A DNA stretch of 64,000 nt from Cyanobacterium sp. Dongsha4 (GTDB taxonomy: Bacteria; Cyanobacteriota; Cyanobacteriia; Cyanobacteriales; Cyanobacteriaceae). Where the stretch lies: positions 881,326 through 945,325 of the forward strand of contig NZ_CP084098.1 of the NCBI RefSeq assembly GCF_036345015.1. Direction: 5' to 3'. Positions 19,564 to 29,032 of this stretch are shown here, piece after piece (within the stretch, counting starts at the first letter, position 1; each line of letters begins with the position of its first letter). The notes under the pieces were generated by a model. It did no database searches and was not told where the DNA came from. It worked only from the letters and a program-made list of their open reading frames with translations. The position numbers and the translations under genes are program-made.

Positions 19564-19920
19564 ATGGATGCGATCGAAGTTAAAGGTATTCGCAGTTATG
19601 GTTATACAGGGTTATTTCCCGAAGAAAGAAGTTTAGGACAATGGTTTGAGGTAGATTTAACTCTATGGGTGGACTTACAACCTTCTGCAAAAAGCGATGA
19701 TATAAAAGATACATTAGATTATCGTCAAGCCATCACCATTGTTAAGCATATTATCAAAACAGCTAAGTTTGCGTTAGTAGAAAAATTAGCCGAGGTTATT
19801 GCTCAAGATTTATTGGAGATGGAAAAAGTAAATCAAGTTAGGGTAAAACTATCTAAGCCAAATCCCCCCATTCCCGACTTTGACGGTTCAATTACTATTG
19901 ATATTACTCGCTCAAAATAA
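19564..19920 (+). CDS. folB: Dihydroneopterin aldolase
   Basis: A 118-residue FolB of standard length. It shows MDAIEVKGIRSYGYTGLFPEE with the conserved Tyr/Glu substrate region, the TLDYRQ element, LVEKLAEVIA with the active-site Lys, and KPNPPIPDFDGSITI at the C-terminus. It converts 7,8-dihydroneopterin to hydroxymethyl-dihydropterin and glycolaldehyde in folate synthesis. It is a single gene with no other fol gene nearby. Confidence 0.92.
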   Translation: MDAIEVKGIRSYGYTGLFPEERSLGQWFEVDLTLWVDLQPSAKSDDIKDTLDYRQAITIVKHIIKTAKFALVEKLAEVIAQDLLEMEKVNQVRVKLSKPNPPIPDFDGSITIDITRSK

Positions 19921-19975
19921 GAAGCAAAAGTGTTTAATTAAATTCTCCTTAATGCCTCAACACCCTAATGCCCTC

Positions 19976-20746
19976 TTACTTCCTCCCCGAATCTAAATAA
20001 TTCCCTAAACGGGTTGGTTGTTGGTAAACCTTTTTAAGGGTGTTTATATCTCTGGGTGAAATTTGAGGGATCTCTCTGGTGTGAGCATAATACATTATAT
20101 CCTGTGGATTGTCGCTATGTCCCCAAATGCCCAAGGCGTGTCCCATTTCGTGACTAATATTACTGACTAAATATTCAAAAATTTGATTTGGATTAACTGC
20201 GATCGCCATTTTATGTTTTAATAAGGGAGGATTATCCTCTGTTAGATAAAACCTGACGCTTGTTGTGGCCGCTCGATTGCGGGGTAAATCATATAATCCT
20301 GTTTCGGGGTTAATTTCAGCTTTAATGGCAGGAGGTTGACGAGTTATAACTATGTCGGCAATCTCTGCATTATCTATCTGGGTGATTTCTATATATTCTT
20401 GCCAAGGTGCGATCGCATCTTTTACCGCTTTTTGCCATTGTTGAAATGATTGCAGAGCGGAGGGTGATAAATCATCTTCGGCAGGAGATTGAATATAAAC
20501 TTTGACGGGGAAATCAGTCCAAATCAAAGCTCCTGCGGGGTGAGTATCCAGTTGAGAAAAATAGTTTTCTTGGTTGTCTGAGTGCCAATTTTGGAGAGTT
20601 GGAGGCAAAGGATAAGTTTTAAAAGGGGGTAAAGATGATTCTGCCTCCTGACTAATGCTAGGTATAGCAAAGATAAATCCGATAAAGGTAATCAAAAATA
20701 AGGGAAAAACAAATTTAGTCAAAAAACGAATTATGGGAGAAAGCAT
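19976..20746 (-). CDS. Secreted matrixin-like zinc metalloprotease
   Basis: 256 residues with an N-terminal signal segment (LFLITFIGFIFAIPSIS). The extended zinc site HEMGHALGIWGHS (about 198-210) has three His ligands and the catalytic Glu. It is followed by the Met-turn candidate DIMYYA, both hallmarks of metzincins of the matrixin type. Probably exported and active in the periplasm or outside; substrate unknown. The 250-base gap to argJ contains only AT-rich sequence. Confidence 0.85.
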   Translation of the reverse strand: MLSPIIRFLTKFVFPLFLITFIGFIFAIPSISQEAESSLPPFKTYPLPPTLQNWHSDNQENYFSQLDTHPAGALIWTDFPVKVYIQSPAEDDLSPSALQSFQQWQKAVKDAIAPWQEYIEITQIDNAEIADIVITRQPPAIKAEINPETGLYDLPRNRAATTSVRFYLTEDNPPLLKHKMAIAVNPNQIFEYLVSNISHEMGHALGIWGHSDNPQDIMYYAHTREIPQISPRDINTLKKVYQQPTRLGNYLDSGRK

Positions 20747-20996
20747 TTTAGTTTTTAAATTTTGGTTCTCATTGAAATTAAGAAAGTCTAATTATCAAGA
20801 ATAAAATGAGAAGGCAAAGGAATAAAATCCCCATGTTTCCATGCAGTTTCTAACCATGATTATTTAGTATCTAATATATCCGTTGTTGCCTTTTGCCTAA
20901 CTTCTACAAGAAGTCTATTGATATTTTGTCCTAATCAATAGTCAAGCGATGTAGAATTATCTAAAATTCTCAATAATCAACGATAACAATTAACTT

Positions 20997-22238
20997 ATGG
21001 CAGATTGGAAAGTGATTGAAGGGGGAATAACCGCCCCTAAAGGGTTCAAATCTTCTGGAATTACTGCGGGATTAAAGCCCTCTAATGCCCCTGATTTAGC
21101 ATTGATTTGGTCTGAAACAGAGGCGATCGCATCTGGAGTATTCACCACCTCAGAAGTAAGAGCGGCTTGTGTGGACTATTGTCGCCAAAGACTTCAAGAC
21201 AAAGCTAGTGCCAGAGCAATTTTATGTAATGCAGGACAAGCAAATGCGGCTACAGGAGAACAAGGTTGGCAAGATGCCTTAGATAGTGCCTCGGCTTTAG
21301 CAAAGGAATTAAATATAGATGCAAATAGTATCTTACTCGCTTCTACGGGGGTAATTGGGCAAAGAATCAAAATGGATGCTATGTTAAACGCCATTCCTCA
21401 ATTAGTTAGTGAATTATCTGAAGATGGAGGAGAAGCCACCGCTAAAGCCATTGTTACCACCGATTTAGTAACCAAATCCATTGCCTTAGAAACGATGATA
21501 GATGGGCGCCCTGTGCGCATTGGAGGTATTGCTAAAGGTTCAGGAATGATTCATCCTAATATGGCAACCATGTTAGGGTTTATTACCTGTGATGGATTAG
21601 TTTCCACTCAGTTATGGCAACAGATGTTAAAACGGGCGGCGGATAAAAGTTTTAATCAAATTACCGTTGATGGTGACACTAGCACTAATGATAGTTTAAT
21701 CGCCCTCGCTAATGGTCAATCTCGCACCCCTGCAATTACCAGTCTCGATGAAAATGGACGAAAACTAGAAGCCATGCTCACTGAAGTATGTCAGTATTTA
21801 GCAAAAGCGATCGCACGAGATGGAGAGGGGGCAACTTGTTTGATAGAAGTAGAAGTAACAGGGGCATCTACTGAAGCATCTGCTCGTCAAATTGCCAAAA
21901 CCATAGTTGGTTCATCCCTAGTCAAATCAGCTATTTTTGGACGAGACCCCAATTGGGGAAGAATCGCCGCCGCCGCAGGTAGAGCAGGTGTACCATTTAA
22001 GCAGGAAGATTTAATGATTAAATTAGGGGATTTTCTCTTAATGGAAAGAGGACAACCCTTAAACTTCGATCGCACTTCTGCTAGTAATTATCTCAAACAA
22101 GCGGCCGCAGGAGAATACCTAAAGAATGATACCGTCTTAATCTCCGTTTCCGTAGGTGATGGTAGCGGTAGCGGTAAAGCATGGGGTTGTGATCTCAGTT
22201 ACGATTATGTCAAAATTAACGCTGAATATACGACTTAA
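20997..22238 (+). CDS. argJ: ArgJ, glutamate N-acetyltransferase/amino-acid N-acetyltransferase
   Basis: A 413-residue protein of the usual ArgJ length. The self-cleavage site lies in [13 protein letters not shown], where the Thr near residue 190 becomes the nucleophile of the beta chain. The downstream [13 protein letters not shown] segment and [18 protein letters not shown] are family hallmarks. It transfers acetyl from N-acetylornithine to glutamate, the recycling step of arginine synthesis. It is a single gene, followed by a repeat-rich gap. Confidence 0.95.
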   Translation: MADWKVIEGGITAPKGFKSSGITAGLKPSNAPDLALIWSETEAIASGVFTTSEVRAACVDYCRQRLQDKASARAILCNAGQANAATGEQGWQDALDSASALAKELNIDANSILLASTGVIGQRIKMDAMLNAIPQLVSELSEDGGEATAKAIVTTDLVTKSIALETMIDGRPVRIGGIAKGSGMIHPNMATMLGFITCDGLVSTQLWQQMLKRAADKSFNQITVDGDTSTNDSLIALANGQSRTPAITSLDENGRKLEAMLTEVCQYLAKAIARDGEGATCLIEVEVTGASTEASARQIAKTIVGSSLVKSAIFGRDPNWGRIAAAAGRAGVPFKQEDLMIKLGDFLLMERGQPLNFDRTSASNYLKQAAAGEYLKNDTVLISVSVGDGSGSGKAWGCDLSYDYVKINAEYTT

Positions 22239-22311
22239 CTCTAAGTTCGGAATTAAGATAAAAAAAGGGCAAAGTAAAAAGGGCAAAGGGTAAAGGTAAA
22301 TAGTGAATAAT

Positions 22312-22385
22312 AACTCCGTTCGCAACTGAAAGGAGTGTACGAGCTCAGCGAATTCTCCGAACTCCGAATTCCGAACTCCGAACTC
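22312..22385 (-). repeat. Dispersed repeat element with GAGTTCG heptamers (copy 2)
   Basis: Reading the minus strand from 22385: GAGTTCGGAGTTCGGA and a further unit, then GAGAATTCG..GAGCTCGTACACTCC, ending GCGAACGGAGTT. The copy at 57743-57810 on the plus strand has the same order (GAGTTCGG units, GAGAGTTCG, TGCACTCCC, GTGAACGGAGTT), about 70 bases with scattered differences. A short copy consisting of the heptamers alone lies at 4987-5012. This suggests a small dispersed element rather than independent tandem repeats. Confidence 0.7.
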
Positions 22386-22504
22386 ATTTCCCCCTCTCCC
22401 TTCATCCCCTTATCCTTCCAACACCTTAATACCCTGAAACCTGCCACCTGATACTGTCAAACCTAGTTAAATCAGATATTCTTCAGCCGAATTGAGTTTA
22501 TATT

Positions 22505-23380
22505 ATGTATTGGAATATTTTTTTACCTGTTTTTGTTATTATTCTGAGAAATATTTTTCCTATCTCTTTACTTTTAGCCATTATTTTTGCGTGTTTTCAG
22601 AGAATAGAACATTCAGGATATTTTCGTCAAATTTATTTAGGAATTTCTGGGGGGATAGTTGCTTCTATTTTGGTTGGCTCAGTAATTTCTCAAGGAATTA
22701 ATAATATTGATTCAACAGGTAACAATGCTTGGATTTTCACCCCTTTGATTCTTAATATTTTTGTCTTTATCGCCGTTTCTTTACTAATTTGGTTTATCTT
22801 GTGGTTTTCTCAACAGGCAAATTTTTGGCAAAATTTAGGTAGCACAAATGAGCTTTTAATGGGGAAATATTTACGATTGACTATTTTTTCTTTGGCTTTA
22901 TTCTTAGTTTTAATTAAAGGAATAAATGTTTTTTTGCTTTTAAATGTTATGCCTGAAAATAATTCTACTTACATTAATTTGGCAGTCATAGCGTCTCTAC
23001 TTTTAACAGCCTTAATGACCCTAGCTTTTGTTTATTTACAAACTAGATTAACTAATAATGTCTTTTTTAGAATTGCAGGAATATTTTTAATTTTAGTTAC
23101 GGGAGGATTAATCATTGATAGCTTATACAACTTAGATGAAAGCCTATTATTTATTAATGAATTAGATACTACAGCAAATTGGTGTTTATTTGAGCAAAAT
23201 TCTTGTTTATTGGGTTCAATATTATGGTCTAGTCATGAGATTTTACCAGAAGATAAATTTCCCTTTATTTTGATGAAAATAGTTTTTGGTTATCACGATA
23301 TAGTATATATTATTCCGCTAGTTATTTACTTATTATTTGTAATGATAATGGGTAAATTTTATTTTCAAAATCTGTCATAA
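22505..23380 (+). CDS. FTR1-like multi-span membrane protein lacking the REXXE iron motif
   Basis: 291 residues with about seven membrane spans. The N-terminal layout resembles FTR1/EfeU iron permeases: a first helix, then Leu-Arg, a second helix ending in a basic stretch, and a G-rich third helix (GISGGIVASILVGSVI). Where the family has the iron-binding REGxE, this protein has RNIFP, and no second RExxE is present. It is either a repurposed relative or another fold with chance likeness. Function unknown. A short overlapping frame at 22492-22701 is a shadow. Confidence 0.5.
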   Translation: MYWNIFLPVFVIILRNIFPISLLLAIIFACFQRIEHSGYFRQIYLGISGGIVASILVGSVISQGINNIDSTGNNAWIFTPLILNIFVFIAVSLLIWFILWFSQQANFWQNLGSTNELLMGKYLRLTIFSLALFLVLIKGINVFLLLNVMPENNSTYINLAVIASLLLTALMTLAFVYLQTRLTNNVFFRIAGIFLILVTGGLIIDSLYNLDESLLFINELDTTANWCLFEQNSCLLGSILWSSHEILPEDKFPFILMKIVFGYHDIVYIIPLVIYLLFVMIMGKFYFQNLS

Positions 23381-23576
23381 ATTCAGTTAAGGTTGAGATA
23401 AGGTTCAGATAATTTAAAAAATGTAGGGTAGTATATGCCACGTCAATTTTAGCCTTTAAAATTTTTCCTGTTATTAAACTGTTTTACTTTTATGCAAAAC
23501 TACTGTAAAAAATTATGCGAAGAGAAAATCAGTGTTAAATTAAAGAGGAGTAAAAATAATTTATCCATTATTAACA

Positions 23577-24788
23577 ATGAATCTCCATAGTAATACAGAA
23601 CAGAAATTACAAAATCGTCGATTTCTAGCGGGGGAATGTATTTTTCGAGAAGGAGATAAAGGTAATATTGCTTACATTATCGAAAAAGGTTTAGTGGAGA
23701 TTACCACGCTAGTTGATGGTTGTCCTACAGTTTTAAATACTTTAAAAGAAGGGGAAATGTTTGGAGAATTGGCATTAGTTGATGGAAGCCCTCGCTCTGC
23801 TTCTGCTTATGCTAAAACTGATGTAGTTTTAACAGTTGTAACGGGTGAACAGGTAAGAAGTAGAATTGATGATGCTGACCCCATTTTAAAGTTATTGCTA
23901 ATGGTGGTAATGAAGTATTTTCGCTCTGAAACAGGAAGATTAAGAAACAGTAAAATAGATATTTCAACAGAAGATATAGAACAAAAAAAACAAGAGTACC
24001 AACTAAGAATACGTCAAGCAATTGATTTAATACGTTTAGAAAGTGATTTACGCAATGGTTTTAAAAGAGGTGAATTAAGGTTATTTTATCAACCAATTAT
24101 TGATTTAAGAAATAATCAAATTGCAGGGTTTGAAGTATTATTACGCTGGTTTTGCCATAAGAGAGGTCATATTTCTCCTGAACTTTTTATTCCTTTGGCG
24201 GAATCAACTTCTCTAATTATTCCTATTGGGGAATGGATTTTAGATCAAGCATTAGACACAATTAAAAAGATAAAAACCATAACAGGTAGAGATATTTTTC
24301 TCAGTATCAATGTAGCTGAAAAGCAAATTTCCGATAGTAATTTTCTCTCAATTTTAAAGAAAAAAATTAACCAATCAATGGTCAAGCCTAGTCAAGTTAA
24401 ACTGGAGATTTTAGAAAGAAGTTTATTTGAAGGAGAAGATGCACTTTTCTTAGTAGAATTTTGTCGAGATTTCGGTTTACCTTTAGTTATAGATGATTTT
24501 GGTACTGGTTATGCTAATTTAGCCTATCTTAAAAACTTCCAATTTGATACGGTGAAAATTGATAAATGTTTTGTACAAAACTTAGATAATAATGATAAAG
24601 ATCAAACTATTTGTCGTGCTTTAATTGATTTATCTCACGGTTTAAATATGACTACTGTTGCCGAAGGTATTGAAAATGAAAAACAACTAGATATTTTGCT
24701 TAATTTGGGTTGTAATTTCGGACAAGGATATTTATTCTCCCCTCCTGTTTGCTTAGAAGATGCGATCGCACTTTTACAAACCCATTAA
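23577..24788 (+). CDS. Cyclic-nucleotide-binding-domain protein with EAL phosphodiesterase domain
   Basis: 403 residues. A cNMP-binding fold (about 15-125) shows FREGDKGNIAYIIEKG and the phosphate cassette GEMFGELALVDGSPRSA. After a helical linker comes an EAL domain (about 160-400). Its catalytic set looks complete: EVLLRW (a variant of EALLRW), SINVAE, LEILERS, DDFGTG, VKID, AEGIE and GQGYLFSPP. It should hydrolyse c-di-GMP with output gated by cAMP/cGMP binding; that link is inferred from domain architecture. The gene stands alone. Confidence 0.9.
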   Translation: MNLHSNTEQKLQNRRFLAGECIFREGDKGNIAYIIEKGLVEITTLVDGCPTVLNTLKEGEMFGELALVDGSPRSASAYAKTDVVLTVVTGEQVRSRIDDADPILKLLLMVVMKYFRSETGRLRNSKIDISTEDIEQKKQEYQLRIRQAIDLIRLESDLRNGFKRGELRLFYQPIIDLRNNQIAGFEVLLRWFCHKRGHISPELFIPLAESTSLIIPIGEWILDQALDTIKKIKTITGRDIFLSINVAEKQISDSNFLSILKKKINQSMVKPSQVKLEILERSLFEGEDALFLVEFCRDFGLPLVIDDFGTGYANLAYLKNFQFDTVKIDKCFVQNLDNNDKDQTICRALIDLSHGLNMTTVAEGIENEKQLDILLNLGCNFGQGYLFSPPVCLEDAIALLQTH

Positions 24789-24856
24789 ATTATTATAATA
24801 GAATGGTGAGATAAGATATGGGAATGATTTTAAGGTCAAAGTAAAATGGACAAAGG

Positions 24857-25213
24857 TTATTTATCTAATGTATTGATTGTGGAAACAAGTAACGCTTGTA
24901 CCTCATTTACTTTATCTATTGTTAAATCTATCCATTCAATATTTTCAATTATTTTTACTTCTTTACTAATAATTAATTGAGTTTCTAATTCTCTGGAAGA
25001 ACCTAATGCTATATGCAAAAATTGGAGATATTCTTTAGTGGATTTTCTTCCGTAACCTTCTGCTATATTACTTGGGATAGAGATGGCACAACGATTCATT
25101 TGAGAAACTAATCCATATAATTCTTTTTTAGGATAATTATTAGTTAATTTATAGACAATAACGGCTAAGTTTTTAGCTTTTTGCCAAATAAATTGATCTT
25201 TATAATTTGCCAT
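24857..25213 (-). CDS. Four-helix bundle protein (23S rRNA intervening-sequence/S23 family), second copy
   Basis: 118 residues with the family pattern KELYGLVSQMNRCAISIPSN followed by IAEGYGRKSTKEYLQFLHIA. It is of the same family as the protein at 9069-9383 but clearly divergent from it. It is not inside an rRNA gene. Function unknown. Confidence 0.9.
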   Translation of the reverse strand: MANYKDQFIWQKAKNLAVIVYKLTNNYPKKELYGLVSQMNRCAISIPSNIAEGYGRKSTKEYLQFLHIALGSSRELETQLIISKEVKIIENIEWIDLTIDKVNEVQALLVSTINTLDK

Positions 25214-25306
25214 GATGACAGAAAAAAATACGATAAAATAACTGTTTTAATACATAGTATTGAGGTGTTTATCCTAACATAAAATATTGCACAATTATCC
25301 CCCTAA

Positions 25307-25341
25307 CCTTTGCCCTTTGCCCCTTGCCCTTTGCCCCTTGC
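25307..25341. repeat. TTTGCCC heptamer tract
   Basis: About five tandem units alternating CTTTGCC and CCTTGCC upstream of rnz; the same family occurs at 12673-12709 and in shorter form near 9467-9491, 52977-52998 and 55965-55990. Confidence 0.75.
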
Positions 25342-25419
25342 AAACAAACCCATTAAATTTTATTCCGAACTGAGTTATAATTGGGTCTGAATCAGCAAAA
25401 CCAACCATTGTCAATCATA

Positions 25420-26364
25420 GTGGAAGTAACTTTTTTAGGTACAAGTTCAGGTGTACCAACTAAATCCAGAAACGTCTCTAGCGTTGCCCTAAGACTAACT
25501 CAAAGGGGAGAAATTTGGTTATTTGATTGTGGCGAAGGTACTCAACATCAGCTTTTGCGTAGTGATTTAAGAACATCTCAACTGAAAAAAATTTTTATCA
25601 CCCATATGCACGGGGATCATGTTTTTGGTTTAATGGGCTTGTTGGCTAGTTGTGGTTTAGGGGCGGATGCAAAAGATATTGAACTTTTTGGGCCTCCGGG
25701 GATTGAGCCTTATTTAAAATCCTGTATGAAATATTCTTATACTTATTTCCCTTATGGTGTCACCATAAAAACCGTTGAACCCGGTTTAGTCTATGAAGAT
25801 GAAGAATTTACCGTTACTTGTGAATTATTGAAACATCGGGTTACAGCCTATGGTTATCGGGTTTCTGAAAAAAATAAAGCAGGAATTTTTGATGTAGAAA
25901 AAGCGAAAAAAGCAGGTATTCCTTCAGGGCCTCTTTATGGCAAATTAAAAGCAGGGGAAACCATCACTCTCGAAGACGGTAAAACCTTTTCAGGGGTTAA
26001 CTTTTGCGGTCCTACAGAAATAGGTAGGAAATTTGTTTACTGTACAGATACAGTTTTTTGTGAAAATGCGATCGCACTTGCGGAAGATGCAGATGTTTTA
26101 ATTCATGAGGCTACCTTTGCCCATCAAGACGCATCAATGGCATTTGAAAAGATGCACTCCACCACCACTATGGCGGCACAAGTAGCATTAGCGGCACAGG
26201 TAAAAAAATTAATCATGACTCATTTTAGTCCTCGTTATGCTCCGGGTAATCCCATTCAAATGAAAGATTTACTCTCAGAAGCAAGGGCAATTTTTCCTGA
26301 AACCCTTTTGGCTTACGACTTTTTCCGTTATGAAATTCCCCGCCGTCGAGACAAAAAGATTTAA
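25420..26364 (+). CDS. rnz: Ribonuclease Z (tRNA 3' endonuclease)
   Basis: From a GTG at 25420 the protein is 314 residues and opens MEVTFLGTSSGVPTKSRNVSS, matching the normal RNase Z N-terminus; the frame is open upstream to a TTG at 25381, adding 13 residues that look untypical. The zinc motif HMHGDH appears near residue 63, and later ligands are in FVYCTDT (Asp) and MTHFSPRY (His). It removes 3' trailers from tRNA precursors. Confidence 0.93.
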   Translation: MEVTFLGTSSGVPTKSRNVSSVALRLTQRGEIWLFDCGEGTQHQLLRSDLRTSQLKKIFITHMHGDHVFGLMGLLASCGLGADAKDIELFGPPGIEPYLKSCMKYSYTYFPYGVTIKTVEPGLVYEDEEFTVTCELLKHRVTAYGYRVSEKNKAGIFDVEKAKKAGIPSGPLYGKLKAGETITLEDGKTFSGVNFCGPTEIGRKFVYCTDTVFCENAIALAEDADVLIHEATFAHQDASMAFEKMHSTTTMAAQVALAAQVKKLIMTHFSPRYAPGNPIQMKDLLSEARAIFPETLLAYDFFRYEIPRRRDKKI

Positions 26365-26439
26365 AAAGGCTATGGACAATAAATAGTCAAGGATTGATAA
26401 TAATTAATCGAGAATAAATGCGAATGATAGGTTACAATT

Positions 26440-27201
26440 TTGAAACTCTTTTATCGTTGGTGGCAGAAATACGGAAGACAAGTCATTTGGGGGTTAATTA
26501 GTTTAATCCTCACTTGGTTTATATATCGTCATCAGGGTTTTTTATTCAATGAATTGTTATATCGTTTGTCACCCTCTTGGTTATCATCTCCCAGTTTTGA
26601 TCGTCAAGCACTGTATGAGCAAAAAACTATACAGGAATTAAGTAATAAAATTGAGACTTTAGAAAGTGAGAATCAAAAGTTAAAACAGATTGTTAACTAT
26701 CAGGAAAAATACTCCGCAAATCTAATTCCCGCTAGAGTTATTGGCAGAAGCCCAGATGCTTGGTGGCAAATTATTACTATTGATGTGGGTAGTAATGATG
26801 GTGTGAAAAGAAATCAAGCGGTGATGAGTGTGGGGGGATTAGTGGGGAAAATTAGTGAAGTTACAAATAATACCAGTCGAGTTTTATTAGTCAGTGATTA
26901 CAATAGTCGTGTTGGTGCTTTTCTTCCTCGCACGGGTTATCAGGGATTCATCAAAGGGCAATCTACTTCTATTGGTTTGATGGAATTTTATGAAAAAGTG
27001 TCTAATGTTAAAGTAGGTGACGTGGTGACAACTTCTAATTTAAGTAGCATATTTCCCCCTGATATTCCTATTGGTAACATAGTTGCGATCGATCCTAATA
27101 AAAGTCCTGCCCCCGAAGCAGAAATAGAATTTACCGCCCCTGTCGATTTTTTAGATTGGGTATTAGTTGATTTAAGTAGTAAGTCTGTTTTTGAAAATTA
27201 G
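26440..27201 (+). CDS. mreC: Rod-shape protein MreC
   Basis: 253 residues starting at a TTG at 26440; the nearby ATGs at 26418 and 26424 are out of frame. It shows one N-terminal membrane span (about 13-30), a coiled coil (about 62-88), and the MreC beta-domain pattern NLIPARVIGRSPDAWWQIITIDVGS continuing with a DGV element, then GGLVGKI and LVSDYNSRVGA. It organises the cell-wall elongation machinery from the periplasmic face. mreB and mreD are not visible in the window. Confidence 0.93.
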   Translation: MKLFYRWWQKYGRQVIWGLISLILTWFIYRHQGFLFNELLYRLSPSWLSSPSFDRQALYEQKTIQELSNKIETLESENQKLKQIVNYQEKYSANLIPARVIGRSPDAWWQIITIDVGSNDGVKRNQAVMSVGGLVGKISEVTNNTSRVLLVSDYNSRVGAFLPRTGYQGFIKGQSTSIGLMEFYEKVSNVKVGDVVTTSNLSSIFPPDIPIGNIVAIDPNKSPAPEAEIEFTAPVDFLDWVLVDLSSKSVFEN

Positions 27202-27726
27202 AAATAAAATCAATTTAATCTATAAACAAAAATTAAGTAAACATTAAAAAAATATTTATTTTTATCAGTTTATAAACTCAGGGATTTACAATTTTATCTA
27301 TCATATAATAAAACGATAAAATCTAAGGAGAAAAAGAAAAAATAATTTAGAATAAACTGCTTTTAAAGTTGACAGAATCTATCTATAAAATTTGTCTGTA
27401 TTCTTTTGTCAACTTGTGTGTGTAAAATAATAGCTTTTGGTTTTTTTATGTCTTAGGCTTTTATAAGACTATTTACTATTTGCTATATAAAATAGATAAT
27501 GCAATAAAAAATAGCCTGTTAAATCTAAATAAATATATGGTTTTGAAAAAGATAAATTATATACTTCTCAAGTAATTAGCCATATAAAATATAAGATGAT
27601 TAGGGATTATTTAAAATTTGGTAATGATATTTTTTTTATAATCTTTAAATTGACGGATTTATTTTTTGTGTCATTGGTTTCATGGTTGATCGATTTTTTT
27701 AACATATAAATTAGGAGATTTTTTGT
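27202..27726 (+). promoter_or_regulatory. Long AT-rich leader region before the isolated Nif11 peptide gene
   Basis: A 525-base gap with no gene. A perfect 9-base inverted repeat, AAGTTGACA (27366-27374) and TGTCAACTT (27407-27415), 32 bases apart, includes a TTGACA that could act as a -35 element; no well-spaced -10 was found. AGGAGA lies just before the ATG at 27727. The length of the gap suggests regulatory content. Confidence 0.4.
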
Positions 27727-28068
27727 ATGAGTCAAGAAGCCGTGATTGAGTTTTTTGAAGCTGTGTCACAAAACGAACAGTTACAAGAAAGATTGATAAA
27801 TATTATCGAATCATCAGAAAATGATCGAGAAGATGTTGCAATATTCGCCAGTGAATCAGGTTATGATATTACTGCGGATGAACTTTGGGCAGAAATAAAA
27901 AAACGCCAAACAGATTTTTCTCAGCGACAAGAGGCAGGGGAATTAAGTGATGAAGAATTGGAGGCTGTAGCTGGTGGGGAGTTTGTTGCAACGGCAATGA
28001 GTATTTTTGCTGTAACTGCTTTTACTGCAGGGCAAACCATTCTGTTAACAACAAAAGTAAAATGGTAA
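27727..28068 (+). CDS. Nif11-leader RiPP precursor peptide, isolated copy, Cys-free with C-terminal KW
   Basis: 113 residues. The leader begins MSQEAVIEFFEAVSQNEQLQ, carries DELWAEIKKRQ, and ends ELSDEELEAVAGG, the Nif11/N11P double-glycine cleavage signal. The predicted core is 29 residues, hydrophobic (FVATAMSIFAVTAFTAGQ), and ends TTKVKW. There is no cysteine anywhere. It is the same family as the six precursors at 44.7-47.6 kb but lies about 17 kb from them, upstream of the rppA gene on the same strand. Modification by the distant LanM is an inference from the shared leader and tail. Confidence 0.85.
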   Translation: MSQEAVIEFFEAVSQNEQLQERLINIIESSENDREDVAIFASESGYDITADELWAEIKKRQTDFSQRQEAGELSDEELEAVAGGEFVATAMSIFAVTAFTAGQTILLTTKVKW

Positions 28069-28225
28069 GCTAATTTGCATTCTAGTTCAGTGCTTCAGGT
28101 ATTATGGTGTTAGAGTATTAGGATATTTATTGCAATTAAGCAATCCTATTGCCTGTTGCCTAAAACTTTCAGACGATTTAGATAGTCCTAGCTTCTTAGA
28201 TACAAATTAGCTTGATATAAGGTAT

Positions 28226-28921
28226 ATGAGAATATTATTGATTGAAGATGAAAAAGATTTAGGAATAGCCATAAAGCGATCGCTCCTAGGACAAAATTAT
28301 GTGGTAGATTGGGTAAAATCAGGACAAGAAGGACTAGATTTATTAGAAAATCCTCGTATTAGCTACAATGTAGGCGTTTTCGACTGGCTGTTACCTGAAT
28401 TATCAGGCATTGAATTATTGAAGATAATTAGAAGAAAAAATAATCCTTTACCAGTATTAATGTTAACTGCAAAAGATGCGATGGAAAACAAAATTCAAGG
28501 GTTAGATGCAGGAGCAGATGACTATTTAATTAAACCCTTTGATATGTTAGAATTATTTGCAAGAATTAGAGCCTTATTAAGACGTTCTCAAGAGATTAAA
28601 CCCTCTCAATTAAAATTTAAAAATTTAATTTTAGATTATCAAACAAATACTATTGAGATAGAATTAAGAATCGGTAAAAACCAAATGATTCCCCTGACAA
28701 AAAAAGAGTTTTGTCTCTTAGAATTTTTTATGCGTCATCCTCAGCAAATTCTAACTAGAGAGCAAATTTTAGATCAACTTTGGGAAATAGGGTCTGATAC
28801 AATTAGTAACGTGGTAGCGGCTCAAATTCGTCTGTTAAGAAAAAAATTTAATCAATATGGTTATGGTGATTTAATTGAAACTGTCTATGGTTTGGGCTAT
28901 CGTTTGAAATTGGATAAATAA
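28226..28921 (+). CDS. rppA: OmpR-family response regulator RppA
   Basis: 231 residues: receiver domain with acidic pocket Glu7/Asp8, phospho-acceptor Asp53 (VFDWLLPELSG) and Lys in LIKPFD, then an OmpR/PhoB winged helix (TKKEFCLLEFFMRHPQQ). Paired with the histidine kinase that follows. RppA/RppB-type systems in cyanobacteria answer to metal or redox signals; here the downstream copper-type genes support a metal role by context. Confidence 0.85.
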   Translation: MRILLIEDEKDLGIAIKRSLLGQNYVVDWVKSGQEGLDLLENPRISYNVGVFDWLLPELSGIELLKIIRRKNNPLPVLMLTAKDAMENKIQGLDAGADDYLIKPFDMLELFARIRALLRRSQEIKPSQLKFKNLILDYQTNTIEIELRIGKNQMIPLTKKEFCLLEFFMRHPQQILTREQILDQLWEIGSDTISNVVAAQIRLLRKKFNQYGYGDLIETVYGLGYRLKLDK

Positions 28922-29032
28922 GTTTTTTATAAAATTAGTTAATACTTTAGCCCTTTAATGAATCAATGATTTGTAGTTGATCATTTTCTTAAATCAAATT
29001 ACCAATTTTTACGATAAGTTTATCTATTTTCT

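Noticed and set aside
22505-23380. Functional iron permease
   Set aside because: The RExxE motifs required for iron transport are missing, so only FTR1-like is claimed.
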